Numbered from the stretch's first letter, positions 25,402 through 33,456 are shown. The stretch: 64,000 bases of DNA from Frankia alni ACN14a (GCF_000058485.1 NC_008278.1:1854962-1918961); one strand, 5' to 3'. Translations and numbers: made by a program. The notes: generated by a model not told the origin, from the letters alone.

Positions 25402-25611
25402 TTGATCCCGGGCTGTGGGGACGGCCAGGATCGATGCCGTGGACACGGCATCGGCCAGGAGCTGATGACCGATGTCGTCCGCGCCGCGCGATCTGCCAAC
25501 TGCTACAAGGTCCAGCTCCTGTCCCGCAACGACCGCAGCGAGGCGCACCTCTTCTACGAGGCGACCGGCTTTGCCCCCTCGGCAGCCGGCGTCCGGATGT
25601 ACCTGGACTGA
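25402..25611 (+). pseudogene. C-terminal fragment of a GNAT acetyltransferase
   Basis: Only the second half of a GNAT domain is present. GHGIGQELMTDVVRAARSAN is the acetyl-CoA-binding loop and helix (R/Q-x-x-G-x-G/A type). The next strand (CYKVQLLSRNDR) and SEAHLFYEATGF, the last motif, follow. The first 80 or so residues of a normal GNAT are missing, and the sequence before 25402 does not restore them. It sits at the border between chromosome and the TIR-WD40 hot spot, so truncation by a past insertion or deletion is likely. Confidence 0.75.
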
Positions 25612-25828
25612 CTCAGGCTTCGGCGTCCGCAACGGGCGCGGGCCGAGGTTCCGACGCGCGCGGGTTGACGGGTTCTGGCCGTGCGGCGGCACGACGCGCG
25701 TCCCGAAGGAGTGCCTTGAAACTGTGTAGAAGGCATGCGAAAAACCTTGGATGGGCCTGTTCGTCCTGGTCGGAGATCTGCCGTGTCGGTGACGCTTTGG
25801 AGGTGTTCGGACGGCAACCGGGGGCAGT

Positions 25829-27313
25829 TCAGCTCAGCCGCCACAAGTGGACCGTCCCGTCGCCGCTGCCGGTGGCGAGAGTTCGGCTGTCTGGCGCGAA
25901 CACCACCGAGAGCACGGCGTCGCTGTGACTGGTGAGGGGGGCCCCGATCGGCCGGGGGTGGTGCGGATCTGCTACGTCCCACAACTGCATGATCCCATCG
26001 TTGAACCCCGCGGCGATGGTGCGGCCGTTCGGCGCAAACGTGAACGATTCCGGCATATGGCCGTCGGTGAACGGCTCGCCAAGCGGCTGGAGGTGATGCG
26101 GGTCGGCTATGTCCCACACCCACAGTGTCTGACTGCCGTTACCGACAGCGAGGGTACGGCCGTCTGATGCGAACGCCAGCGATCCCGCCGTGTAGCGGCC
26201 GATGAGGGGATCACCCAGTGGGTGGGGGGCGTGTGGGTCGGCGACGTCCCACAGCCGGACTGTTCCGTCGCTGCCGCCGACGGCGAGGGTGCGGCCGTCT
26301 GGTGCGAACACCATTGAATCCACCTCATGGCTGCCTGTGAGGACGCCAATGGGGTCGGGGTGGTGTGGGTCGGCCAGGTTCCATAGTCGGACTGTTCCGT
26401 CGCTGCCGCCGATGGCGAGGGTGCGGCCGTCTGGTGCCAGCATCAGTGAATCCATCGCGCGGCTGTCGGGGAGGGGGCCGCCAATGGGGTGGGGGTGGTG
26501 TGGGTCGGCCAGGTTCCATAGTCGGACTGTTCCATCGCTGCCGCCGATGGCGAGGGTGCGGCGGTCTGGAACGAACGTCACTGACCACACCACGTCGTCG
26601 TCTGCAGCGAGGGGGCCGCTGAGCCGTTGGGGGCGGAGTGGGTCGGTCACGTCCCACAGCCAGACTGTCCCATCGTCAAGGCCGACGGCCAGGGTGCGGC
26701 TGTCTGGAGTGAAGGCCATTGACCACACCGCGTCCCGGTGACCAAAGAAGGAAACGCCGAGTGGCCTGGGTCGGAACGACCCTGGACTAGGGGCGAGGGC
26801 GGCCTCGGGAAACGCGGGCGGTGGGATAGCCATCGCCTGGCGTGGCCGGACGGGGAATGCTGGCTCCACTTCGGGCTTCACCCGGCCCGCCAACGCCCCC
26901 CGCACCTGCGTGAGCAGGCGATCGCGAGCATCATCGACAGGGAGATCGAACAGGTCGATCGACACCACCGCGCCCAGCAAACCCGGCCTGGCGCAGTCTT
27001 CGATGCGAACGGGTAGCAGCTTGCGTTCGAGACCATGGGGGTCGCTGGCCTGCACAGCTCCCCACTCCTCCTGCCCATACACAGAAGTCAGATATGCGGT
27101 AGACAAGACGGCAACCATGCGTGTCGAGTGCATTACTCCTTGTTGCATTTTGAAGCGCCAGTTCGACCCGGGCACGAAATCCCACGCCTGGATCAACACT
27201 CGGTAATCTGCACTCTCCAGCTGCCAAGCCAGCCACTCCGCCCAAGGACTGTCCACTGCCGTGTAGGAGATGAAGAAGTCCCATCCCGCCACACTGTTAC
27301 CGAGCGCCCCCAT
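25829..27313 (-). CDS. TIR-WD40 repeat protein (diverged copy)
   Basis: The 494-residue protein starts with a TIR-type domain (WDFFISYTAVDSPWAEWLAW, then VLIQAWDFVPGSNW and MVAVLSTAYLTSVYGQEEWG; residues about 10-150). A Pro-rich linker leads to seven WD40 repeats (about 190-494), each with the pattern FAPDGRTLA..DGTVRLWD. The repeats have diverged from each other, unlike the near-identical ones of its neighbour. TIR domains in bacteria cleave NAD+ or make signalling nucleotides, often in anti-phage defence, and WD40 propellers bind ligands. A sensor-effector role is inference. The leader AAGATGTTGC.CTATG is shared with the paralogue 3 kb away. The gene lies just outside the left attachment repeat of the tRNA-His element. 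Confidence 0.88.
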   Translation of the reverse strand: MGALGNSVAGWDFFISYTAVDSPWAEWLAWQLESADYRVLIQAWDFVPGSNWRFKMQQGVMHSTRMVAVLSTAYLTSVYGQEEWGAVQASDPHGLERKLLPVRIEDCARPGLLGAVVSIDLFDLPVDDARDRLLTQVRGALAGRVKPEVEPAFPVRPRQAMAIPPPAFPEAALAPSPGSFRPRPLGVSFFGHRDAVWSMAFTPDSRTLAVGLDDGTVWLWDVTDPLRPQRLSGPLAADDDVVWSVTFVPDRRTLAIGGSDGTVRLWNLADPHHPHPIGGPLPDSRAMDSLMLAPDGRTLAIGGSDGTVRLWNLADPHHPDPIGVLTGSHEVDSMVFAPDGRTLAVGGSDGTVRLWDVADPHAPHPLGDPLIGRYTAGSLAFASDGRTLAVGNGSQTLWVWDIADPHHLQPLGEPFTDGHMPESFTFAPNGRTIAAGFNDGIMQLWDVADPHHPRPIGAPLTSHSDAVLSVVFAPDSRTLATGSGDGTVHLWRLS

Positions 27314-27673
27314 AGCGCAACATCTTCTACCCTCGTTGTAGTAGCTAGAGCATCGCCTCCGGCAAGTGCGCGGCGCCCTACTGGCTCAAGGGGTTTGACG
27401 CTCCAGCGGGGCCCGATGAGGCGACGCCTCCACGAGTTGCTGGCCGGAGATGGGCGGGCCATTCGGGTCGTTGCCGCGCGACGCGGCTGCCATGTCTCTC
27501 GGTTGGGCCGGAAGGGCGGCTTTACGGCAGCGCAGAACTCTCGTCGCCGATCTTGGTTGGCTGCTGCCGTTACGAGTGCAGGACGGCGCCGTGACCTGCT
27601 CTTCAAGCAGGTGAACGGGTCCGATGCCTGCGCAGCATGGCTCCGACCTGAGTACCTGGTCGGAGATGATGAC
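27314..27673. other. Gap between the TIR-WD40 gene and the left attachment site
   Basis: I see no gene. The last part contains a perfect 8-bp inverted repeat, CTCCGACC (27641-27648) with GGTCGGAG (27658-27665), only 8 bp before the 28-bp attachment repeat. It could be a recombination accessory site or a terminator remnant. Confidence 0.45.
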
Positions 27674-27701
27674 CTGGGGTGGGTGACGGGACTTGAACCC
27701 G
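27674..27701. repeat. Left attachment site (attL), copy of the tRNA-His 3' end
   Basis: These 28 bases (beginning CTGGGGTGGGTGACGGG) match 35894-35921 without a mismatch and diverge on both sides. The sequence is the 3' part of tRNA-His up to the T-arm, which is the usual core for tyrosine integrases. Confidence 0.9.
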
Positions 27702-28237
27702 ATCGGGACACTCCTCCGACCTGCACCTTTCACATATGGCCTGGTCAGAGGGTCAGGTTCGGTGAGTCCCGGTGAGCTTCCGTCGGGTTGCACCGGTGCG
27801 TGTTACCGCTGGTGCAACCTTCCGATCATGGTTGTGGGGCCGGCTGCTCCGTGCTGCTCTCGGGTGGACAGTAGAACTACTGCCACAGTAGCCCGCCCGC
27901 GCGCACCCGAGCCGAACCACCGGGACGGCTTCGTTGTCCGGTCGCATCCGGACCTTCGGGGGCGCGCTGCGGCTGGTTCTCTCTGTCTGTGTCCCTGCTC
28001 CGGTGCGCGTGGGGTGCACGGGTTGGCGGGCGCTGCCTTGCCTGGCCGGTGGGTCGTTGCCGGCGGCGGGGGCCTGGCGGTCGTCGCTGCGGGGAGCTGC
28101 ATGCCTCGGCCGGCGAGTGGGTCCGCTGTCGGCCTTGTCCGGGGTCGTCGGAAGTAGTGCGCTCGGGCGGTCTGGGGCTGCCGGTAGGGCCTGGAGGCGC
28201 CGGAGGTGTGGCGCCCACTACTCCGAATCGCCACTTC

Positions 28238-28276
28238 CGTTTCGTCGCATGACAAACGATACGTTGCGACGAAACG
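28238..28276. repeat. Perfect 12-bp inverted repeat inside the tRNA-His element
   Basis: CGTTTCGTCGCA (28238-28249) is the exact reverse complement of TGCGACGAAACG (28265-28276), with a 15-nt AT-richer centre. The arms and centre also contain AAACGAT twice. It resembles an operator or replication site. Confidence 0.7.
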
Positions 28277-28505
28277 ATAGAGCGTGAGTGTTCCGGTGAG
28301 GCTGCGGTCGTCTGACCAGGAAGAATACCTGTGCGCCTGGTTCCCAGGGCTCTTGGTCGGCGGGGCGCGGGGGTTCCGGTGCCTCGGCGGGGGTGGCGTG
28401 GTCGGTCGGGTCGGCGGCGGCCAGCGCAGGCCGAGAACAGCGCGGTCTGTCGGCCCCTCCATTTTTTCGCCCTTGCCCGACGGTGCCTCGCCTTAGCGGA
28501 GCGGT

Positions 28506-28567
28506 GGGCACGTCAAGGGTCATCCGAAGGATGATCGCTTGCGACGCGTAGCGTCCTTGACGTGTCC
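28506..28567. ncRNA. Candidate structured RNA or cruciform with three stems
   Basis: A closing stem of 13 pairs with one G-U joins 28506-28518 (GGGCACGTCAAGG) to 28555-28567 (CCTTGACGTGTCC). Inside are a perfect hairpin TCATCC-gaa-GGATGA (28520-28534) and a weaker one, CGCT...AGCG. The layout is a three-way junction. It lies about 140 bp beyond the 3' end of the TIR-WD40 gene and could be a terminator, an RNA or a recombination site. Confidence 0.45.
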
Positions 28568-28706
28568 GCCGGTCCGTTAAACGATCCGGCGCCAGCGGAA
28601 AAGGGGGAAACCTGCCGCCGGCGACCGTTCGGTCTCAGCCGTAGGACTGCCGGTGTCCACCCGGCTGGTAGTAGGACATCCCCCGGGAACAGGAGACCCT
28701 GCGGGT

Positions 28707-30269
28707 TCAGTCAGCCCACACGTCCCAGAGCCGGACCGTCTGATCGGTGCTGGCGGTGGCCAGGGTCTGCCCGTCCGGCGCGAACACCACCGACCACACC
28801 CCCTTGGTGTGGCCGGTGAGGGGGTTGCCGATCGGTCGGGCGTGGGACGGGTCGGCGACGTCCCAGAGCCGGACCGTCTGATCGACGCTGGCGGTGGCCA
28901 GGGTCTGCCCGTCCGGCGCGAATACCACCGACACCACCCAACTGGTGTGGCCGGTGAGGGGGTTGCCGATCGGTCGGGCGTGGGACGGGTCGGCGACGTC
29001 CCAGAGCCGGACCGTCTGATCGTTGCTGGCGGTGGCCAGGGTCTGCCCGTCCGGCGCGAACGCCACCGACCGCACCCTGTTGGTGTGGCCGGTGAGGGGG
29101 TTGCCGATCGGTCGGGCGTGGGACGGGTCGGCGACGTCCCAGAGCCGCACCGTCTGATCGTTGCTGGCGGTGGCCAGGGTCTGCCCGTCCGGCGCGAACG
29201 CCACCGACTCCACCCCCTTGGTGTGGCCGGTGAGGGGGTTGCCGATCGGTCGGGCGTGGGACGGGTCGGCGACGTCCCAGAGCCGGACCGTCTGATCGGT
29301 GCTGGCGGTGGCCAGGGTCTGCCCGTCCGGCGCGAATACCACCGGCCACACCCCCTTGGTGTGGCCGGTGAGGGGGTTGCCGATCGGTCGGGCGTGGGAC
29401 GGGTCGGCGACGTCCCAGAGCCGCACCGTCTGATCGGCGCTGGCGGTGGCCAGGGTCTGCCCGTCCGGCGCGAACACCACCGACCACACCCCCTTGGTGT
29501 GGCCGGTGAGGGGGTTGCCGATCGGTCGGGCGTGGGACGGGTCGGCGACGTCCCAGAGCCGGACCGTCTGATCGACGCTGGCGGTGGCCAGGGTCTGCCC
29601 GTCCGGCGCGAATACCACCGACCGCACCCCCTTGGTGTGGCCGGTGAGGGGGTTGCCGATCGGCCGGGGGGTGAGAGGCCGTGGCGATGAGGGGTGCGGG
29701 TCGGGGAAGGCGGCCGGTTGGGACGGTGGCATCCGGCCGGGATGGACGGGGATCCCCGCGGGCCTTCGCCTCCTGTTCGATCTCCGTGGCATCCGGCCGG
29801 GACCGACGGGGAACTCCGGCTCGGCCTCGGGTTTCACCCGGCCGTTTAACGCCCCGCGTACACCCGCGAGCAGACGGAGCCGCGCTGTGTGAGGAGCGAC
29901 GCCGAACAGGTCCACGGAGACCACCGTCCGCAGAACCCCAGGACGATCACAGTTCTCCACCCGGACGGGAAGCAGCTTACGGGCGAGTCCTTCCGGGTCC
30001 GCGGCCCGCGCAGCCCGCCACTCTTCCCCGCCGTAGACCGACGAAAGATACGTCTTCGACAGGACCGCGATCGTCCGCGCCGCCTGGGTGACGCCCTGTT
30101 CCATCTTGAATCGCCAGTCCGACCCGGGCACGAAATCCCACGCCTGGATCAACACCCGGTAATCGGCGGCCTCGAGCTGCCAGGCCACCCACTCCGCCCA
30201 CCGTTGATCAGCCTTGGTGTAGGAGATGAAGAAGTCCCACCCGGCCGCGCCGTCGCCAACCCCCGACAT
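28707..30269 (-). CDS. TIR-WD40 protein with near-identical WD repeats
   Basis: I chose the ATG at 30269, which matches the start of the paralogue at 27313, giving 520 residues. The TIR-type domain (about 1-150) reads WDFFISYTKADQRWAEWVAW, VLIQAWDFVPGSDW and IAVLSKTYLSSVYGGEEWRA. A basic, Pro-rich linker follows. Seven WD40 repeats of 46 residues (GHTKGVWSVVFAPDGQTLAT...DQTVRLWDVADPSHARPIGN) make one full propeller. They are nearly identical except at a few positions on the loop side. In fungal NLR proteins such high-identity WD repeats recombine and change ligand specificity. Bacterial TIR domains are usually NAD+ hydrolases or cyclases. A self/non-self or phage sensor is inferred. It is the likely cargo of the tRNA-His element. 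Confidence 0.92.
   Translation of the reverse strand: MSGVGDGAAGWDFFISYTKADQRWAEWVAWQLEAADYRVLIQAWDFVPGSDWRFKMEQGVTQAARTIAVLSKTYLSSVYGGEEWRAARAADPEGLARKLLPVRVENCDRPGVLRTVVSVDLFGVAPHTARLRLLAGVRGALNGRVKPEAEPEFPVGPGRMPRRSNRRRRPAGIPVHPGRMPPSQPAAFPDPHPSSPRPLTPRPIGNPLTGHTKGVRSVVFAPDGQTLATASVDQTVRLWDVADPSHARPIGNPLTGHTKGVWSVVFAPDGQTLATASADQTVRLWDVADPSHARPIGNPLTGHTKGVWPVVFAPDGQTLATASTDQTVRLWDVADPSHARPIGNPLTGHTKGVESVAFAPDGQTLATASNDQTVRLWDVADPSHARPIGNPLTGHTNRVRSVAFAPDGQTLATASNDQTVRLWDVADPSHARPIGNPLTGHTSWVVSVVFAPDGQTLATASVDQTVRLWDVADPSHARPIGNPLTGHTKGVWSVVFAPDGQTLATASTDQTVRLWDVWAD
28710..29670. repeat. Seven 138-bp tandem repeats within the TIR-WD40 gene
   Basis: The repeats are in register every 138 bp (46 codons) and differ at only a few bases each. 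The differences cluster in codons at three places: HT(K/N/S)(G/R/W)V(R/W/E/V)(S/P)V, V/A before FAPDG, and ATAS(V/A/T/N)DQ. The rest, including the silent positions, is almost unchanged, which shows recent duplication or gene conversion. Confidence 0.95.
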
Positions 30270-30579
30270 AGAGCAACATCTTTCACCATGGGCACCGTCC
30301 ACGGCACATCGCGTCAGACCTTGGCATTGCTGATCGTCGCGGGGGTTGTGACGCTCCGAGGTGCCCGACGGGTCGACGCGCCCGCGGGGACGACGCCCCG
30401 ATGGGGTGCCGACCGGAGGGAGGCGGGGCCCCGTCGTGGCGCGGCGGCACCGCGCAGGCGCGGCGCGCACGGCGGGGGCGCGGCGTGTGCGGCACGGCCC
30501 CCGCGGCGGCCCGAAGGGCCGCCCTTGAAACCCATAAAGAAAGTTCGCGACAGACTCTGCTATGACGTGTTGGTGCTGG
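30270..30579. other. Gap between the TIR-WD40 gene and the HTH regulator
   Basis: No gene is visible. The region should carry the promoter of the TIR-WD40 gene. GGTGAAAGATGTTGC immediately precedes its ATG and is shared with the paralogue. The middle is extremely GC-rich with GCGCGG-type runs. Confidence 0.5.
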
Positions 30580-32037
30580 TCAGAGGTCGGCGGCTCCGGT
30601 GATGGTGTGCAGGTGGTCGGCGAGGTTGCTGGCTCCTGGGTGGCCGGTGGCCTTGATCTCGCGGTAGACCTCGGTGAAGCTGTCGGCGATCATCGCGGAT
30701 GCGGTCAGGGGTGTTGCGTCGATCGCCTGGTGTGCCAGCCGTAGGGCTGCGTCGGGGTCTCCGGTGCGGGCGTGGGCGACAGAGAGACTGGCCTGGAACT
30801 CCAGAAGATCGCGGGGCATGTTCGGGTCCGCGTTGTCGATGGCGGACTGAACGAGAGGGATTGCGGCGGCGGAATCACCGCCGAAGATCATCGAAACGCC
30901 ATTGAGATAGAAGATCACTTCGGGGGTCACGAAATAGGCATAAGGGGGTGCGTCGTCCGGCGCGGCCTCGCCTATGTGTCGTTGGGCTTCGTCGGCGGCG
31001 GCTCGGGCGGCTTCACGGTCTCCGGCTCGGCCGTGGGCGACGGCAAGTTGTCCGGCGAGGATGGCGTTTTCGGTGGTGGTGAGCCGTCCGCGGCTTCCGG
31101 CTCGCGCGGATCGTAGAAGATCGATGCCGGTGCGGGGGTCTGCCTGTCCGCATGCCTGAACGGCCATGCAGCGCAGGATGTTCGCGGCGATGCCGGGGTT
31201 GTCGGCTTCGTGGGCGGCACGCAGTCCGACGAGGTAGAGGCGTTGGGCGGTGCCGTGCTGGCCGCTGTCCTGCGCGGTCCAGGCGGCCATGCGGGCGAGT
31301 TCGGCGGCGATGCCGTGGAGTGCCTGGCCGTCGGTCTGGGTATAGCTGGCGTTGCGTAGGACGCGGACGACGAGTTGTAGCTGTTCGAGGATCATGCCGT
31401 TGACGGCTTGTCCGCCTAGCTTGTCGTCGAGGCGGCGCAGCGCGTCCATGGTGGTGGTGAGGTCGACGATGACGGATGCGTCGGCACGTCGTCCGGAGAG
31501 CGCAGCAGCGATGCGGGCGGGATCGGCGACGAGCCATTCATGGGCGGCGCCGATGAGGGTCACGCCGGTAAGGGCGGTGAACTGGCGGCGATCGATGGCC
31601 GTCACCTCCTCCCATGCGTTGGACAGCCCGGAGGTTGTCCAGAGTTGCCGGACCCACTCATCGTGTGCGCCTGGCGGGCCGCTGGGCAAGGTGTGGCGGG
31701 TAACGATGGTGGGGCGTTCGGTTTCGCGCGTGCAAAATCCCAGGTCGACGCGGCTCGTGGCCATGACGTGGGCGTAGGCGGATTGCCAGTCCTCGCCGGG
31801 ATACGCCCATCCTCGTTCATGTCTCATGATCGTCTGCTCCGAGGCGATCGGCGGGGAGAACGGCACGTCGACAGGTCGGATGGCGCGGACCTTGCGGGCG
31901 AGGGTGGCGCGGCTCCAGCCAAGGGCGTGGCGGGCGGCGGTGAGGCGTTCGGGTTCCCATCCGGGGTGACGGGCGCGCAGTATCCGGCCGCGTTCCTGTT
32001 CGGACTCGACGGATCGGGACCGTGAGAGGGCGGGCAT
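30580..32037 (-). CDS. HTH regulator with TPR-like C-terminal region
   Basis: The 485-residue protein has an XRE-like HTH near the N-terminus (PERLTAARHALGWSRATLARKV, then EQTIMRHERGWAYP, about residues 28-85). A long helical region follows with repeated pairs of helices (LAVAHGRAGDREAARAAADEA, LSVAHARTGDPDAALRLAHQA), a TPR-like layout common in actinobacterial regulators. FTALTGVTLIGAAHEWLV marks the joint between the two parts. It lies upstream of the TIR-WD40 gene on the same strand with a 310-bp gap. It may control the element or respond to a small peptide or protein through the TPR part; target and signal are unknown. Confidence 0.75.
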   Translation of the reverse strand: MPALSRSRSVESEQERGRILRARHPGWEPERLTAARHALGWSRATLARKVRAIRPVDVPFSPPIASEQTIMRHERGWAYPGEDWQSAYAHVMATSRVDLGFCTRETERPTIVTRHTLPSGPPGAHDEWVRQLWTTSGLSNAWEEVTAIDRRQFTALTGVTLIGAAHEWLVADPARIAAALSGRRADASVIVDLTTTMDALRRLDDKLGGQAVNGMILEQLQLVVRVLRNASYTQTDGQALHGIAAELARMAAWTAQDSGQHGTAQRLYLVGLRAAHEADNPGIAANILRCMAVQACGQADPRTGIDLLRSARAGSRGRLTTTENAILAGQLAVAHGRAGDREAARAAADEAQRHIGEAAPDDAPPYAYFVTPEVIFYLNGVSMIFGGDSAAAIPLVQSAIDNADPNMPRDLLEFQASLSVAHARTGDPDAALRLAHQAIDATPLTASAMIADSFTEVYREIKATGHPGASNLADHLHTITGAADL

Positions 32038-32363
32038 CGGCTCTCCGAGCGCAGGCAGACGAGGGCAGAAAAAGGGTAACCGTCCGGTGACGCATTCTTT
32101 CGCGGTTCGTCTGTGGTCCGCCGGGCTGGCGGCCCTAACACTTTCCTAACCCGGCCGTGCGGGATGACGTCGAGGGCACCGGTATGTGTTGGGTGCCGGG
32201 CGGCAGATGCGTTTACGTGCCCCATCGACGGGATAGCCGCATCGGGTCCTTCCCCGTCACTCTGAAAGCACCAGCGCGAGCAAAGCCGCAGGTAGCGGAC
32301 GCCGCGGTGTGCCTGCCGCCTGGCGGGGCGCTGGTCGTCAGGTTCGCCGGAAGGGGGCTGGCC
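32038..32363. other. Divergent gap upstream of the HTH regulator
   Basis: No gene is supported, although an open frame from 32157 reads into the next gene. The region probably contains the promoters of the HTH regulator (minus) and of the three-gene cassette (plus). I see no clear palindrome. Confidence 0.4.
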
Positions 32364-32600
32364 ATGGCTGGGTGCGAGGAACGGGCCGGGATCGGCGGGT
32401 CGGGAGACCGCGTGCCGGTCGGGTCGGTCGTCCAATGGGGGCTGGCGACCTTCGGTTCGGGGCGGCAGTTGGAGGGGCTGATTGGCCCGTTCGAATCGCC
32501 GGCGGCGGCGGAGGGGCACGCGCGGGAGCGGTGCTATGGGGATTGGACGGTGGCGCCGATGTTGTGCGTGACCACGCCGGAGGGGGTAGCGGTCCTGTGA
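32364..32600 (+). CDS. Small unknown protein of the tRNA-His element
   Basis: This 78-residue protein is taken from the ATG at 32364, preceded by AAGGGGG; the frame is open further upstream. It contains VQWGLATFGSGRQLEGLIGPFESPAAAEGHARERC and a final WTVAPMLCVTTPEG strand, so it may be a compact alpha/beta domain. It is the first of three genes coupled by GTGA overlaps. I do not recognise the family. Confidence 0.55.
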   Translation: MAGCEERAGIGGSGDRVPVGSVVQWGLATFGSGRQLEGLIGPFESPAAAEGHARERCYGDWTVAPMLCVTTPEGVAVL

Positions 32601-33100
32601 GTCTGATCGAGGGTGACGGTCCGGACGACTCCCGGTATCGCTGGTTGCCGGAGGTGGTGTTACCCGACACGGATGGTCTGCTCGTCTGCGCGGAACCGGT
32701 GTGGGACGGGCAGGCCGGGCGGCCGAAGATGGAAGCGGACTTCTGGCCGGTCGCGGCTGGGGTGCTGCTGGAGGCTGCGTTCGGTGCGGCCGGGCGGCCG
32801 GGGGTGATGGCGGTGGTCGTGCACCGCGGCAGTCGGGATCTGGTCGCGTCGCGGTTGGCGATGGTGGTGGGCCTGCGGCTGGCGGTGCGCTCCGCCCGGC
32901 GGGGGCTGGTGCTGTGCGGCGGCCCGTTGAACGGGTTGGATGCCACGTTTCAGGGGCGGCGGCCGGTGGCGCATGAGGTGCTCGTGTGGGAGTCGGGGGA
33001 TGTGTGGGTGCCCCGGCGGGTGTGGGAGGTCATGGCACCGGACCGGTATGAGCAGTGGGTGAGCCGGCGGCAGATCCTCGGCCTGGACCGGCGGCCGTGA
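32597..33100 (+). CDS. Unknown protein of the tRNA-His element
   Basis: This 167-residue protein starts at GTG 32597 in a GTGA overlap with the preceding stop. Two hydrophobic strand and helix blocks (FWPVAAGVLLEAAFGAAG, VMAVVVHRGSRDLVASRLAMVVGLRLAV) suggest a globular alpha/beta fold rather than a membrane protein. The C-terminus is rich in Trp and Arg (VWVPRRVWEVMAPDRYEQWV). I do not recognise it. The tight coupling to its neighbours suggests that the three products act together. Confidence 0.6.
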   Translation: MSLIEGDGPDDSRYRWLPEVVLPDTDGLLVCAEPVWDGQAGRPKMEADFWPVAAGVLLEAAFGAAGRPGVMAVVVHRGSRDLVASRLAMVVGLRLAVRSARRGLVLCGGPLNGLDATFQGRRPVAHEVLVWESGDVWVPRRVWEVMAPDRYEQWVSRRQILGLDRRP

Positions 33101-33456
33101 CCGCGTCCGGCGGCCAGACCGGTGACGGGCCGCCGTCGTTGGTGGAACGGCTCGGGCTGGTGTTGTCCGCGCGGATCGCCGGGGAGCTGCCCGACGCGGA
33201 CCGCGACATGGTGGAGGTGGTGGTGGGTCGGGTGTTGGAGCTGCTGGCCCGGTCGGCGGCGGTGAACCGGTCGCATCCGCTGGCGGACGCGACGTTGTAT
33301 CTGATGGCGCATGCGTTGGAAGACCAGGATCTGCACCGGTCGTTGGCCGGTATCCGGTTGCAGCTTCCGGGGCTGACCGTGGACACCGCGGCGTTTCACC
33401 GCGAGGCGGAGTTGCTCCGCTGGCTGGGCCGACGCGGGGGACCTTCGCAGGATTGA
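33097..33456 (+). CDS. Unknown helical protein of the tRNA-His element
   Basis: This 119-residue protein starts at GTG 33097, overlapping the previous stop (GTGA). It is predicted by eye to be almost entirely helical (LVERLGLVLSARIAGELPDADRDMVEV, then LYLMAHALEDQDLHRSLAGIRL), with no signal peptide or metal motif. It is the third gene of the coupled cassette. Helical proteins of this kind often act as partners or inhibitors, but nothing in the sequence proves it. Confidence 0.6.
   Translation: MTASGGQTGDGPPSLVERLGLVLSARIAGELPDADRDMVEVVVGRVLELLARSAAVNRSHPLADATLYLMAHALEDQDLHRSLAGIRLQLPGLTVDTAAFHREAELLRWLGRRGGPSQD

Larger units (their letters stand above)
27702..28706. other. One kilobase without a gene inside the tRNA-His element
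   Basis: No open frame here resembles a protein; the long frames on both strands are Pro/Arg- or Gly/Arg-rich by-products of GC content. The stretch does hold two striking foldable elements: a 12-bp perfect palindrome at 28238-28276 and a multi-branched structure at 28506-28567. It may contain an untranslated RNA, an origin or the element's control region. Confidence 0.5.

Noticed and set aside
27803-28462. A 219-residue minus-strand frame inside the tRNA-His element
   Set aside because: It is Pro/Arg/Thr-rich with no structure and runs across the palindrome at 28238-28276. It is more likely non-coding.
28710-29670. A CRISPR array in the 138-bp repeat region
   Set aside because: The repeats have no unique spacers, encode WD40 units in frame and have a period of 46 codons.
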